NCBI RefSeq assembly: GCF_029854195.1
Contig: NZ_CP122960.1
Span: 62,001 to 126,000, forward strand
Source: Amylibacter sp. IMCC11727
GTDB lineage: Bacteria > Pseudomonadota > Alphaproteobacteria > Rhodobacterales > Rhodobacteraceae
Direction of reading: 5' to 3'
Length of the DNA stretch: 64,000 nt
This document shows positions 1-7,512 of the stretch, one piece after another (the first letter of the stretch is position 1; each line of letters starts with the position of its first letter). The translations under genes were made by a program, and so were the position numbers. Under the pieces are notes generated by a model. The model had not been told where the DNA came from and did no database searches. It was given only the letters and a program-made list of their open reading frames with translations.

Positions 1-717
1 TCTGGCACGCGCTGTTTGTGCAGCCAGTTCTGCATTGAAGGCGTGCTCTCTCGCTTGACCAGCTTTGCCTAAAGCCCCCGTGCCACCAAGCTTTGCCGCA
101 AGTTCCGATGACGCATCAGAAGCAACCGCAGCTTTGCGCAGATATGAAACTGTTTCAAATGCCGAGACTGCATTGATCCATGCGGTTCGAGTTTCAGCCG
201 CTAGACTTAGGGTAGCGTTAACCGCGTTCATTTGTGCAGCTTGAAAATTGGTGTCCGCCAACGCTATTCGCTGTTTTCTCGTATGCGCGTCTAACAGATT
301 ACCCGCAATCATACCTTCGATTGCGCGATATGCGCCCAATTCGGGGGCGTTTATGCCCAGCACGCCGATTGAAACAACTGGGTTTTCTAAAAGCGATTCC
401 TGCCAAACATCACTGGCTGAAATTCCAATATCCGCATAGGCTGCTTGCAAACCCTTATTGTTAAGCAAAGCAACTTGCACGGCAGTATCAGCTGAAATGG
501 TTTTCCGATGCACCATTTTGTGAACCTGTTTGTTCAACATATGCGCCTGTTCTTGCGACTGAACCCAAACGGTTTTCTTTCCCGTAATTGATTTGGAATT
601 CTGTGCCACCGCAGCAAAGCCTGCCGTGCGACTTTTGTATTTTTCAGAAACGCTGGCTTCGCATGCAGCAAGAAAAATTGGTAGCGTTAGGATAAGGAGT
701 TTTCGATGATGTTTCAT
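1..717 (-). CDS. TolC-family outer-membrane efflux lipoprotein, 3' end cut by window edge
   Basis: The reading frame is open from the ATG at 717 down to base 1, so only about the first 239 residues are present. The N-terminus is a lipoprotein signal (hydrophobic run ending in a lipobox LAAC near residue 19). Further on it has the long helical, Ala/Gln/Asn-rich sequence of the outer-membrane factors of RND or metal efflux pumps (CusC/CzcC/TolC type), including the typical pattern around 'VALLNNKGLQAAYADIGIS'. It would form the outer-membrane channel of a tripartite pump. It overlaps the upstream lipoprotein gene by 4 bases (ATGA), so the two are translationally coupled. The other pump subunits should lie left of the window. 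Metal specificity is inferred from the DUF2946-like neighbour. Confidence 0.85.
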   Translation of the reverse strand, partial: MKHHRKLLILTLPIFLAACEASVSEKYKSRTAGFAAVAQNSKSITGKKTVWVQSQEQAHMLNKQVHKMVHRKTISADTAVQVALLNNKGLQAAYADIGISASDVWQESLLENPVVSIGVLGINAPELGAYRAIEGMIAGNLLDAHTRKQRIALADTNFQAAQMNAVNATLSLAAETRTAWINAVSAFETVSYLRKAAVASDASSELAAKLGGTGALGKAGQAREHAFNAELAAQTARAR

Positions 718-953
718 CCGTGCGCTCCATTCTCTGTCGTTTGTTCATCATTCAACTTTCGCCACGGTTTGGGTTCCGTAGGTTCGCGACGTTCAAAATC
801 ACGTATCACTGGATGATGGTGTGTTTGCAGTTTTGGAACAGAGATTGGCTGCGTCACATACGTTAAGGACGAGACATCTGGAAGCTTAGTGGGTGTTGTA
901 GAACACGCGCCAAGGATCACGGGGATTATCCCCGTCAGATATGAGATTTTCAT
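714..953 (-). CDS. Small lipoprotein of the metal-efflux operon
   Basis: About 79 residues starting at the ATG at 953. The N-terminus is a lipoprotein signal peptide with lipobox LGAC and a mature Cys followed by STTP. The rest is polar, with a HHH motif around the middle that could bind metal. An ATG 33 bases further upstream in the same frame would put charged residues before the signal peptide, so the shorter start is preferred. The stop overlaps the start of the TolC-family gene. The family is not recognised; position and His motif suggest an accessory role in metal export. Confidence 0.65.
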   Translation of the reverse strand: MKISYLTGIIPVILGACSTTPTKLPDVSSLTYVTQPISVPKLQTHHHPVIRDFERREPTEPKPWRKLNDEQTTENGAHG

Positions 954-1041
954 TTTTGGTAACCTGAATAATTCGTTGAAGGTCACATCACGTCGAAACG
1001 CGAAGCAATAAAACGCCTTTGGGTGGCGTTAGTTCATCGAA

Positions 1042-1437
1042 TTACAGATTTGGTGGGCGCAAGAAGCCTGGAATGTTCGCTGATGCTAATTTAAAGACCA
1101 ACTTCTCAACATGGCTTTCACGTATAGACTCATCGCTTGACGTCGAAGTTTCAAGCATTGCAGATGAAACACAGATACTTGAGCAACATTGCCCCGAATC
1201 GCCATGGTCACTTGCGGTTTCAGCAGTTAGCTCATCACCAGGCGTGACGTCCAATAAATGGTGATTTTGCCCAGATTCAGGGTCGCTATCAATTGCGTGA
1301 ACACCGTGATCTGAGGAGGAATGATCGTGCGCCATTCCAGCATGTGCTGACGTCGGAGGAAGGGAGACAACAGCAAACACAACGGCGAGTACACTCACCA
1401 TTCTTGCGAATCTGAAAAGGGTCCTAGTCAAGCTCAT
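1042..1437 (-). CDS. DUF2946-like His-rich secreted protein
   Basis: About 131 residues from the ATG at 1437; a start 27 bases further upstream is possible. The N-terminus has a signal peptide (VSVLAVVFAVVSLPPTSAHA). The mature part opens with a His/Asp-rich segment (GMAHDHSSSDHGVHAID), then a second His cluster and a CCSSICVSS motif. Signal peptide, His-rich stretch and a central Cys pair are the pattern of DUF2946-type proteins found beside copper and other metal efflux genes. It leads the lipoprotein/TolC genes, about 90 bases ahead of them, and probably shares their transcript. The metal-binding role is inferred; the family assignment is moderate. Confidence 0.65.
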   Translation of the reverse strand: MSLTRTLFRFARMVSVLAVVFAVVSLPPTSAHAGMAHDHSSSDHGVHAIDSDPESGQNHHLLDVTPGDELTAETASDHGDSGQCCSSICVSSAMLETSTSSDESIRESHVEKLVFKLASANIPGFLRPPNL

Positions 1438-1609
1438 ACACGTTACTACGGATACAATTGGCATTTAGTCAAGTTGTAAAACGGTATCAGACATGAATAC
1501 ACCTAAGGTTGATCACGATATTTTTTCTATTTTTAACAACGGCTTATACTTCATATGAAATATACAGAGTAAAAACTGGCGGTACTAAGGAGCTTTTCAC
1601 AATTCAAAT

Positions 1610-1940
1610 CTAGATCGGACTATACTGCCCCGAGAGTTGATATTGACCTCGGCTTGATTGGACGAGATGACCTTTGACACACAAAGAGCGCAATGCACGG
1701 TAACATGTTTCATGGGTCAGTTGGATGCGTGTGGCAAACTCCATCACTGTGCCCTCAAGATATCCAGCTGACACTGCTGTCAGAACGCGCTCTTCGGCAG
1801 ATTTGATAGCTATGATTTCCAATAAGAGACGATAGCTTTGCACTTGCTTGGCAAGCAAGGCTGCGAATGATACCGCAAAGTCTTTGTCCTTCGATAAATG
1901 ATCCAAAATTTCTTTCTTAGAAATAAGTTGAACCTCTCCA
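1610..1940 (-). pseudogene. 3' part of Crp-family regulator gene interrupted by IS66
   Basis: Read on the minus strand from the IS66 junction, this encodes ACTVAGEVQLIS..., then about 98 residues holding the dimerisation helix and a C-terminal winged helix (ELTHETCYRALRSL-like recognition region). The missing N-terminus is at 5751-6052, which ends ...DAICTVA. Joining the two at the duplicated 8 bases (gctacagt, 1941-1948 and 5751-5758) restores one continuous frame of about 210 residues. The fragment can start only from a TTG at 1906, which would give an isolated DNA-binding domain. As it stands the regulator is broken. It lies directly upstream of the metal-efflux genes in the same direction and may once have controlled them. 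Confidence 0.9.
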
Positions 1941-2034
1941 GCTACAGTGTAAGCGTTTGGCGAACCCGCTCTGACGGAGAGTGAGGGAATGAGTTAAGTG
2001 TCCACTATTGAGAATGGACACTTAGGGGCATTTT

Positions 2035-2412
2035 ATGAGCCGAGGAAAGAAGCGCTTTTGGTCGGATGACGAGAAGCGAGAGATTTGCCGCCAAGCGGCA
2101 ACGGAGGGCTTTTCTGTCGCGCAAGTTGCACGACGTTATGCAGTGAACGCAAACTTGATTCACAACTGGATGAAGGATCCCCGCTTTGCAACGCCCACGG
2201 AGGACATAACCTCTCCCCCCGAAGACGCTTTTCTGCCTGTCGAAGTTGAACTGAGCGCTCAGCCGATAGATAGGATGGTCACTACCCCTTCGGCTTCAGC
2301 TCTTTGTGCGACGCGCGTTGATCTAACGTTGTCGGATGGACGACGGGTTTTGATTGAGGGGCCAACAGCGCTGAGCGCGGTTGTGGGTTTGGTCGAAGGA
2401 TTGGCCGTTTGA
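2035..2412 (+). CDS. tnpA: IS66 TnpA (IS66 Orf1-like, HTH)
   Basis: 125 residues. The N-terminal half is a helix-turn-helix of the kind shared by IS66 TnpA and IS3 OrfA (WSDDEKREICRQA, then VAQVARRYAVNANLIHNWMK). The C-terminal half is the IS66-specific region with 'VDLTLSDGRRVLIEG'. The ATG lies 86 bases inside the left inverted repeat. The stop overlaps the start of tnpB by 4 bases, so expression is coupled. TnpA probably helps recognise the element ends; its exact biochemical role in IS66 is not established. Confidence 0.93.
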   Translation: MSRGKKRFWSDDEKREICRQAATEGFSVAQVARRYAVNANLIHNWMKDPRFATPTEDITSPPEDAFLPVEVELSAQPIDRMVTTPSASALCATRVDLTLSDGRRVLIEGPTALSAVVGLVEGLAV

Positions 2413-2756
2413 TCCCCGTTCCTAGTAATACACGGGTTTGGCTTGCGGCTGGCGTAACGGACATGCGGCGCGGCTTCTATACACTGGCATCGCAAGCGGC
2501 AAGCGTCCTAGAACAAGACCCGTACTCGGGCCATCTGTTTGTGTTCCGTGGCCGTCGGGGTGACCTTTTGAAGATCATTTGGTGGGATCAACAGGGCGCA
2601 TGTCTATTCAGCAAGCGGCTGGAGAAAGGCCGCTTTGTTTGGCCTGCTGCAAAAGACGGCAAGATCAGTGTAACGCCCGCACAATTATCAATGCTGTTGG
2701 AAGGCATCGACTGGCGCATGCCCCAGAAGACGTGGCGGCCATTGCAAGTTGGATAG
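2409..2756 (+). CDS. tnpB: IS66 TnpB (Orf2-like accessory protein)
   Basis: 115 residues, the normal length for IS66 TnpB. It carries the family hallmarks 'VWLAAGVTDMRRGF', 'LFVFRGRRGDLLKI.WWD' and 'KRLEKGRFVWP'. It starts with ATG overlapping the tnpA stop. It is an accessory transposition protein of unknown mechanism, required in some IS66 elements. It is intact, followed by a 67-base gap before tnpC. Confidence 0.95.
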   Translation: MIPVPSNTRVWLAAGVTDMRRGFYTLASQAASVLEQDPYSGHLFVFRGRRGDLLKIIWWDQQGACLFSKRLEKGRFVWPAAKDGKISVTPAQLSMLLEGIDWRMPQKTWRPLQVG

Positions 2757-2823
2757 GTGCATATTTGTTGGTTTTTGTACGTTCAGGGATTCACGACGCT
2801 GACCACATCAAGTATAGGAACGC

Positions 2824-4326
2824 ATGCCCGATGCACCCGATATAATCCCCTCCGAACCCACAGAGTTGCGCGAGTTCACCGTTGGATTATTAGCCGAGTT
2901 GAAGAACCGTGACTTGCTTATTGAGAAGCTGCGCCATCAGGTTGCAGGGCAGAACAGTCACCGCTTTGGATCGAAGGCCGAGGGCATCGATCAGCTACAA
3001 TTGCGACTTGAGGATGAAGAAGTTGCTCAAGCTGTGATCGCGCCCAATGCGCCGCCTGAGCAACCTGCTGCGCATGCAAAGATCAAACCCAAGCGTAAAC
3101 CACTGCCTGATCATCTGCCACGCGTGGAACGGGTTCTTTCTGTCGGTGATGACTGCGCCGAGTGTGGAGGTGCACTGCGCGAGTTGGCCCGCGATACAAC
3201 AGAAGAGCTGGAATACGTCCCGGGACGCTTTGTCGTGAACCAGATCATCCGCCCCCGCGTGGCCTGTAAGTGTTGCGAGGCAATCAGCCAAGCACCACTG
3301 CCGTCACGCCCGATTGAGAAGGGCATTCCCGGCCCAGGGTTCTTAGCCCATGTGTTGATCAGCAAATACATGGATCACTTGCCGCTCTACCGTCAGGCAC
3401 AAATCTTTGCCCGTGAGGGCTTGGACATTGATCGTTCGACACTGGCGGGATGGGTGGGTAAATCCGCAGCGTTGCTGGAACCACTGGCGATGGCCATCAA
3501 ACGTCACGTTCTGTCAGGCCAAGCCATCTTTGCCGATGATACGCCCGTGAAGATGCTGGCGCCAGGCATTGGCAAGACAAAGACAGCCCGCCTCTGGGCC
3601 TATGACAGGGACGAACGCCCTTGGGCCAGTGATACCCCACCAGCTGCTTGGTATGAGTTCACGCTAGACCGCAGAGGTATCCGACCAAGCGAACATCTCA
3701 AAGGTTACCAAGGCTGGATGCATGCCGATGGCTACGCAGGATTTGAAGAGCTTTACCGTTCTGGCCAGATCAAGGAAGTGGCCTGCATGGCCCATATCAG
3801 ACGCAAGTTTGTAGACGTGTTCAAGTCCCAAGGCTCGCATGTGGCTGAAGAGGCCATACAGCGCATCGCCCAGCTCTATGCCGTAGAGAAGGAAGCACGC
3901 GGCTCACCGCCAGGCCAGCGCGTCGCACTGCGACAACAAAAAGCAAAACCTATTCTTGATGATCTGGAAAGCTGGCTGCAAGGCGAGTTACCCAAACTAT
4001 CGGGCAAAACGCCATTGGCCAATGCAATCAGATACGCACTGACCCGCATGAAGAGGCTGCGTGACTATTTGGATCATGGCTTTCTGGAGCTGGACAACAA
4101 TACAGCAGAACGATCCATGCGTGGCATTGCCATAGGCCGCAAAAACTACATGTTCATGGGATCTGAACGCGGGGGCCAGTCAGCTGCCATCATCTATACC
4201 CTCATGGAAACCGCCAAGCTCAACAACGTTGATCCCCAAGAGTGGCTCACAGACGTCCTAACCCGCATCGCCAACCACAAGATCAACAGAATTGATGAGC
4301 TGCTACCTTGGAACTACAAGGGGTGA
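2824..4326 (+). CDS. tnpC: IS66 transposase TnpC (DDE)
   Basis: 500 residues and full length. Order of parts: an N-terminal coiled-coil/leucine-zipper region with the LRHQVAGQNSHRFGSKAE motif; a Cys zinc-binding segment (CAECGG near residue 118 and CKCC near 150); then the DDE catalytic core with ADDTPVKML (first Asp), the HADGYAGFEELY motif (second Asp) and ELDNNTAERSMRGIAIGRKNY (catalytic Glu region). A short C-terminal domain, QEWLTDVLTRIANHKINRIDELLPWNY, is typical. It catalyses excision and insertion of the element. No frameshift is seen, so the element may still be active. Confidence 0.96.
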   Translation: MPDAPDIIPSEPTELREFTVGLLAELKNRDLLIEKLRHQVAGQNSHRFGSKAEGIDQLQLRLEDEEVAQAVIAPNAPPEQPAAHAKIKPKRKPLPDHLPRVERVLSVGDDCAECGGALRELARDTTEELEYVPGRFVVNQIIRPRVACKCCEAISQAPLPSRPIEKGIPGPGFLAHVLISKYMDHLPLYRQAQIFAREGLDIDRSTLAGWVGKSAALLEPLAMAIKRHVLSGQAIFADDTPVKMLAPGIGKTKTARLWAYDRDERPWASDTPPAAWYEFTLDRRGIRPSEHLKGYQGWMHADGYAGFEELYRSGQIKEVACMAHIRRKFVDVFKSQGSHVAEEAIQRIAQLYAVEKEARGSPPGQRVALRQQKAKPILDDLESWLQGELPKLSGKTPLANAIRYALTRMKRLRDYLDHGFLELDNNTAERSMRGIAIGRKNYMFMGSERGGQSAAIIYTLMETAKLNNVDPQEWLTDVLTRIANHKINRIDELLPWNYKG

Positions 4327-4340
4327 AGCTAGGGGTTCGC

Positions 4341-4598
4341 CTACTGGAACAGGTTCTCCAAGTGCTTACGTTTTACACGCTCATTTTGGTTTGGCCAAAT
4401 ATCAGTGGAAGGAATCAGGTACATGCTTGCTAAACGTTGTTCGACCAACGTAAAGCGCAACCCAATATTCTTGATCACCGGCGTCTTTTTCCTTCGGCTT
4501 TCAAATCGTACCATGTTGTTACATGCTTTTGCATCTGATGGCCCAAGTCCATGATTGATCAACGCACTTTGAGACAACATTAAAACTGGATATGACAT
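4341..4598 (-). CDS. Hypothetical protein, IS66 cargo (85 aa)
   Basis: An 85-residue frame convergent to tnpC, ending 15 bases from its stop codon. It is basic in the second half (RRKK, KRKH) and has no signal peptide, membrane segment or recognised motif. The upstream region has no clear ribosome-binding site. It lies inside the IS66 inverted repeats and therefore moves with the element. Whether it is translated is uncertain. Confidence 0.3.
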   Translation of the reverse strand: MSYPVLMLSQSALINHGLGPSDAKACNNMVRFESRRKKTPVIKNIGLRFTLVEQRLASMYLIPSTDIWPNQNERVKRKHLENLFQ

Positions 4599-4689
4599 TT
4601 GAGTACTCGCTAATATGAACTAATGCACATTTAGGAACCAGAACGTACTTTTCAAGTGTAAATGCCACAGTATTGTGCTGGAAGCACCT

Positions 4690-4956
4690 TTAACTGTTCA
4701 TTAGCCCACTCAACACCCGCCGCATTCCATCAGGATTTCCGACCAGTTTGGGGTCACGGCACAGATGCGTAGCAATGACTTCGGCCGATTGTCTTTCCAG
4801 GCCTGCCAAAACAAGTGTTTCAATAAAAACGGGATTTGCATGGTCCCATATTACTTCATGTGACGGACCCCGATAGCAGCTTGCTATGATAGTTGTTGCA
4901 AAACTTGGCGTTGTCATAAGCAAAGCTAGTGTTGATATAATGATAGTACGTTTCAT
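4690..4956 (-). CDS. Small secreted protein, IS66 cargo (88 aa)
   Basis: 88 residues starting at the ATG at 4956, with a strong GGGGG ribosome-binding site 5 bases upstream. Residues 1-20 are a classical signal peptide (MKRTIIISTLALLMTTPSFA). The mature protein is about 68 residues with two Cys (near 27 and 67) that could form a disulfide, and no further membrane segment. It lies within the IS66 termini behind tnpC. The family is not recognised. Signal peptide plus good initiation signals make it the best supported cargo gene. Confidence 0.6.
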   Translation of the reverse strand: MKRTIIISTLALLMTTPSFATTIIASCYRGPSHEVIWDHANPVFIETLVLAGLERQSAEVIATHLCRDPKLVGNPDGMRRVLSGLMNS

Positions 4957-5240
4957 GTTGCCCCCAACATATATTTGAAAGCACTAGGCATCGTTCAAAA
5001 GCCAAATTTTGTCAAACAATCTAAAATTGAAAGAGAGTAATGTCGCTTGGATTAGGGTGGCTTTGGACGACAGCGAGCGAGTTGACCATACCACCAAAAA
5101 TGCCATCTTGAGAATGGGTCACCAACCTTTTACAATCGGCTACCCATTATCACCCCTAAAAAAACACCCAAGCGCCCGTTTTTGGTCTCATTTTCTTGTC
5201 AGACAGGCTTTGTAACAAGTTTGATGAGTATTTTGATAAA

Positions 5241-5345
5241 ATGTCTGACCAACTACAAATCCTGTATGCCCTTGCAATAAGCGCCATTCTTGGTGCTTTG
5301 ATCGCGCATGGCGTCTTTGCGCTTTTGTCGATTGCTGTAACCTGA
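5241..5345 (+). CDS. Putative 34-residue membrane peptide, IS66 cargo
   Basis: A short frame, ATG at 5241 and TGA at 5343-5345. It encodes a short polar start (MSDQLQ) and then an almost wholly apolar helix (ILYALAISAILGALIAHGVF...) long enough for one membrane span. A perfect 11-bp stem-loop follows 8 bases after the stop. Such tiny hydrophobic peptides include type I toxins and small membrane regulators, but no antisense RNA is shown here and the ribosome-binding site is weak. Treat it as a candidate only. Confidence 0.35.
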   Translation: MSDQLQILYALAISAILGALIAHGVFALLSIAVT

Positions 5346-5353
5346 CTGCCCTC

Positions 5354-5392
5354 GGTGTTGCCGCATCTCGTCTAAATTGCCGCGGCAACACC
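5354..5392. other. Perfect 11-bp stem-loop between IS66 cargo genes
   Basis: GGTGTTGCCGC at 5354-5364 pairs perfectly with GCGGCAACACC at 5382-5392 around a 17-base loop. No T-run follows on either strand, so it is not a standard intrinsic terminator. It lies between the 34-residue peptide frame and the 77-residue cargo gene and could be an mRNA structure or a protein-binding site. Confidence 0.5.
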
Positions 5393-5406
5393 AATCGGAC
5401 GGATTT

Positions 5407-5750
5407 AACAAGAGTTCCATTTGGGCGACCACCCAAGCGCACATTACTATTAGGCTGAACCATGAGTAACACATACAAAAAACGGTTTGTTCTAGAGGGG
5501 TTACACAGCCTGACAGGATCATGGGTTGATTTGATTGAATTTAAAAGCACTGCGCAAGAGGCTCAAGCCAAACTGTCTATCATCGAAACGCACCTAATTC
5601 TTCCAAGCCTGTCGATTGAGGGCGCAATCATCCTGCCTGCAGAGTTTTCCGCGTTTAGAATTGAGCGGATCCAAAATAAATTTGATGATCAATAATCAGA
5701 CGAATCATCCTAAAGCGAACCATCCCTAAGCAGGTTTACCGAACGCTTAC
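5407..5750 (+). repeat. 344-bp repeat, copy 1 (right end of IS66 element)
   Basis: Bases 5407-5750 recur in the same orientation at 7549-7892, a constant offset of 2142 bases, with no difference seen by eye. The repeat holds the 77-residue cargo gene and the right inverted repeat of the IS66 element, ending at the exact terminal base. Identity over 344 bp means the duplication is recent or is being homogenised. Confidence 0.92.
5462..5695 (+). CDS. Hypothetical 77-aa protein, IS66 cargo, copy 1
   Basis: 77 residues from the ATG at 5462, with AGG about 8 bases upstream. It begins MSNTYKKRFVLEGLHSLTG, is soluble and mixed alpha/beta in character, and has no recognised motif. An identical copy is encoded at 7604-7837. 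It is the last gene before the IS66 right end, about 55 bases inside it, and is therefore carried by the element. Function unknown; a clean start and conservation in both copies support it as a gene. Confidence 0.5.
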   Translation: MSNTYKKRFVLEGLHSLTGSWVDLIEFKSTAQEAQAKLSIIETHLILPSLSIEGAIILPAEFSAFRIERIQNKFDDQ

Positions 5751-6052
5751 GCTACAGTGCAAATTGCATCGCAATGGTATCGATCATAGAAAACTGAAGC
5801 TTCAGCAAATAGATCAGCGGGCGACGCCCGATAGAGTGTCAAAGTATTGCCGGATGCGGTAGACCTGCGCAGCGTGACGCAGCCACTCTTAACGCGATAA
5901 AGTCCCACAGTTGGGTCATGCTGACGGAATAAGAAATCACCTTCGCAAAGTGGTATCGACCGGAAGGTGGAAATCGAAAGGATATCTATAGGGTTTTCTA
6001 TCATATGATCGAAATCATATATCATCTTTTGCAAATCAGTGTCCGTTGTCAT
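5751..6052 (-). pseudogene. 5' part of Crp-family regulator gene interrupted by IS66
   Basis: Starts at the ATG at 6052 and encodes about 100 residues of a cyclic-nucleotide-binding-like domain (FRSIPLCEGDFLFRQHDPTVGLYRVKSGCVTL, then LYRASPADLFAEASVF). It enters the IS66 right end and stops at once after DAICTVA. The downstream half is at 1610-1940. There is no FNR-type Cys cluster, so it is Crp-like rather than an iron-sulfur FNR. An IS3 element begins 6 bases upstream of the start codon, so the original promoter and ribosome-binding site are also displaced. The product would be non-functional. Confidence 0.9.
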
Positions 6053-6112
6053 ATAAAGTGGGACATCAGAGCGGCTTGAGCATTGGAGGCTCTGGCTCGT
6101 TAGTGTGATTGA

Positions 6113-7093
6113 TTATGCTGCTTGTTTCTGATGTTGCAAGCGACGTTGTTTGATTGTCTGTTTCTTGATCCTCTTCCTTTCTCTCAGAATGGCTTTGTCG
6201 CGGCCGAAGTAGACATCGGCGGGTGTGACGTTGTTCAGGCTCTCGTGGTATCGTCGGTTATTGTAATAGTCGACGAAGGCCTCGATCTGGCGCTCGAGAT
6301 CGCCGGGCAGATAGTAGTTTTCTAACAGCACTCGGTTCTTCATCGTTTGATGCCATCGTTCGATTTTGCCTTGGGTCTGTGGATGGAACGGAGCACCACG
6401 GACATGATCCATATTTTGCCCTTCCAGCCATTCGGCCAGGTCGCCAGATATGTAACACGATCCGTTATCGCTGAGCAGGCGTGGTTTGTGCCGAACAACC
6501 GCTTGGTCACAGCCTGATGCTGTCAGAGCGCGCTCAATCGTCTCGGTCACATCACTGGCCCGCATGGTTGTACACAGTTTCCATGAGATGATGTAGCGGC
6601 TGTAATCATCCAAGATCGTAGACAGATAATACCACCCCCAACCAATGATTTTGAAGTAGGTGAAGTCTGTCTGCCACATCTGATTGATGGCGGTGGTTTT
6701 ATCCGTGAACTCGTTGGCTGCTTTGATCACCACGTAGTCTGGTGCTGTGATCAGGTCGGCTTCCTTGAGAATGCGATAAGCTGATGATTCTGAGACAAAA
6801 TACCGCTTTTCATCGGTGTATTTGACTGCCAGCTCGCGCGTGCTCAGCGCCTCGTGTTCCAGCGCAAACGCGATCAGGTCGTCACGACGATCATCGGGGA
6901 TGCGGTTCCAAACGGATTTAGGGCATGGCGATTTGTCAGCCAGCCGGTCAAACCCGCCTTCGAGATATAAATCATACCAGCGATAGAATGTGGTGCGTGG
7001 AATGCCCAGCATGTCGAGGGTCTGCTTGGTTGGCAGATGTGATCCCTCGACGGTGCGGATGACCTCCAGCTTCTCAGACGCAGGGTATCTCAT
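6113..7093 (-). CDS. IS3-family transposase OrfB (DDE integrase)
   Basis: 326 residues. The N-terminus has a helix-turn-helix (KQTLDMLGIPRTTFYRWYDLY). The rve-type catalytic core follows: QMWQTDFTYF (first Asp), LLSDNGSCYISG (second Asp) and QTQGKIERWHQTMKNR (catalytic Glu), then the FVDYYNNRRYHESLNN block typical of IS3 OrfB. The gene starts by overlapping the orfA stop (ATGA, 7090-7093). In many IS3 elements OrfB is made only as an OrfAB frameshift fusion; here a separate start codon is available, suggesting translational coupling. Confidence 0.95.
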   Translation of the reverse strand: MRYPASEKLEVIRTVEGSHLPTKQTLDMLGIPRTTFYRWYDLYLEGGFDRLADKSPCPKSVWNRIPDDRRDDLIAFALEHEALSTRELAVKYTDEKRYFVSESSAYRILKEADLITAPDYVVIKAANEFTDKTTAINQMWQTDFTYFKIIGWGWYYLSTILDDYSRYIISWKLCTTMRASDVTETIERALTASGCDQAVVRHKPRLLSDNGSCYISGDLAEWLEGQNMDHVRGAPFHPQTQGKIERWHQTMKNRVLLENYYLPGDLERQIEAFVDYYNNRRYHESLNNVTPADVYFGRDKAILRERKRIKKQTIKQRRLQHQKQAA

Positions 7094-7512
7094 TCCTCGA
7101 ACTCCCCAGCCCCTGTCATGCTTTTTTTGAGAAGCCGGTTCTCAAGCGTCAGATCGGCCACGCATTCCTTCAAGGCCATAGCTTCTGAGCGTAGTTCTTT
7201 CACTTCAGGGGATGTGGCCTGACGCGCCGTATCGCCAGATAGACGGCGTTTGCCTGCTTCAAGGAATTCTTTCGACCAGCTGTAATACAGGCTCTCCGCG
7301 ATGCCCTCCCGACGGCACAACGCTGAGATGCTTTCTTCTCCACGCATCCCTGCCAGCACAATGCGGATCTTCTCCTCCGCCGAATAGGTTTGACGTGTCT
7401 TGCGGCGGATGTTCTTTACCAATTTATCTGCAGACGCTTTGCTGCTTCCGGATTTCTTGTTCATCTTCACTCCATGAAGGTTACGATGAACCAGAAATCC
7501 TCCGTTGTTCAA
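7090..7512 (-). CDS. IS3-family transposase OrfA
   Basis: Up to 140 residues from an upstream start at 7512; an ATG 15 codons in (MNKKSGSS, about 7464) is also possible. It holds the HTH_Tnp_1 domain (TYSAEEKIRIVLAGMRGEESISALCRREGI, split here by function rather than gap) and a C-terminal leucine-zipper helix (LKECVADLTLENRLLKKSM). It binds the inverted repeats and pairs with OrfB. Its stop codon overlaps the orfB start. Confidence 0.9.
   Translation of the reverse strand: MNNGGFLVHRNLHGVKMNKKSGSSKASADKLVKNIRRKTRQTYSAEEKIRIVLAGMRGEESISALCRREGIAESLYYSWSKEFLEAGKRRLSGDTARQATSPEVKELRSEAMALKECVADLTLENRLLKKSMTGAGEFEE

Larger units (their letters stand above)
1949..5750 (+). mobile_element. IS66-family element, 3802 bp, with cargo behind tnpC
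   Basis: The ends are imperfect inverted repeats beginning GTAAGCGTT: left end 1949-1972, right end 5727-5750 on the other strand, about 19 of the first 24 bases matching. GTAAGCG termini are the IS66 signature. The element is flanked by an exact 8-bp target duplication, gctacagt, at 1941-1948 and 5751-5758; 8 bp is the IS66 norm. It carries tnpA, tnpB and tnpC in the usual order. IS66 elements are normally about 2.5-2.7 kb, but here 1.4 kb follow tnpC before the right end, holding several small reading frames. It splits a Crp-family gene. Confidence 0.93.

Noticed and set aside
1019..1264. An 81-residue plus-strand frame opposite the DUF2946-like gene
   Set aside because: It is the antisense of a better-supported gene with signal peptide and His/Cys motifs.
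5009..5215. A 68-residue plus-strand frame (TTG start) in the IS66 cargo
   Set aside because: No ribosome-binding site, no conserved pattern and poor composition; it lies in an otherwise non-coding stretch.
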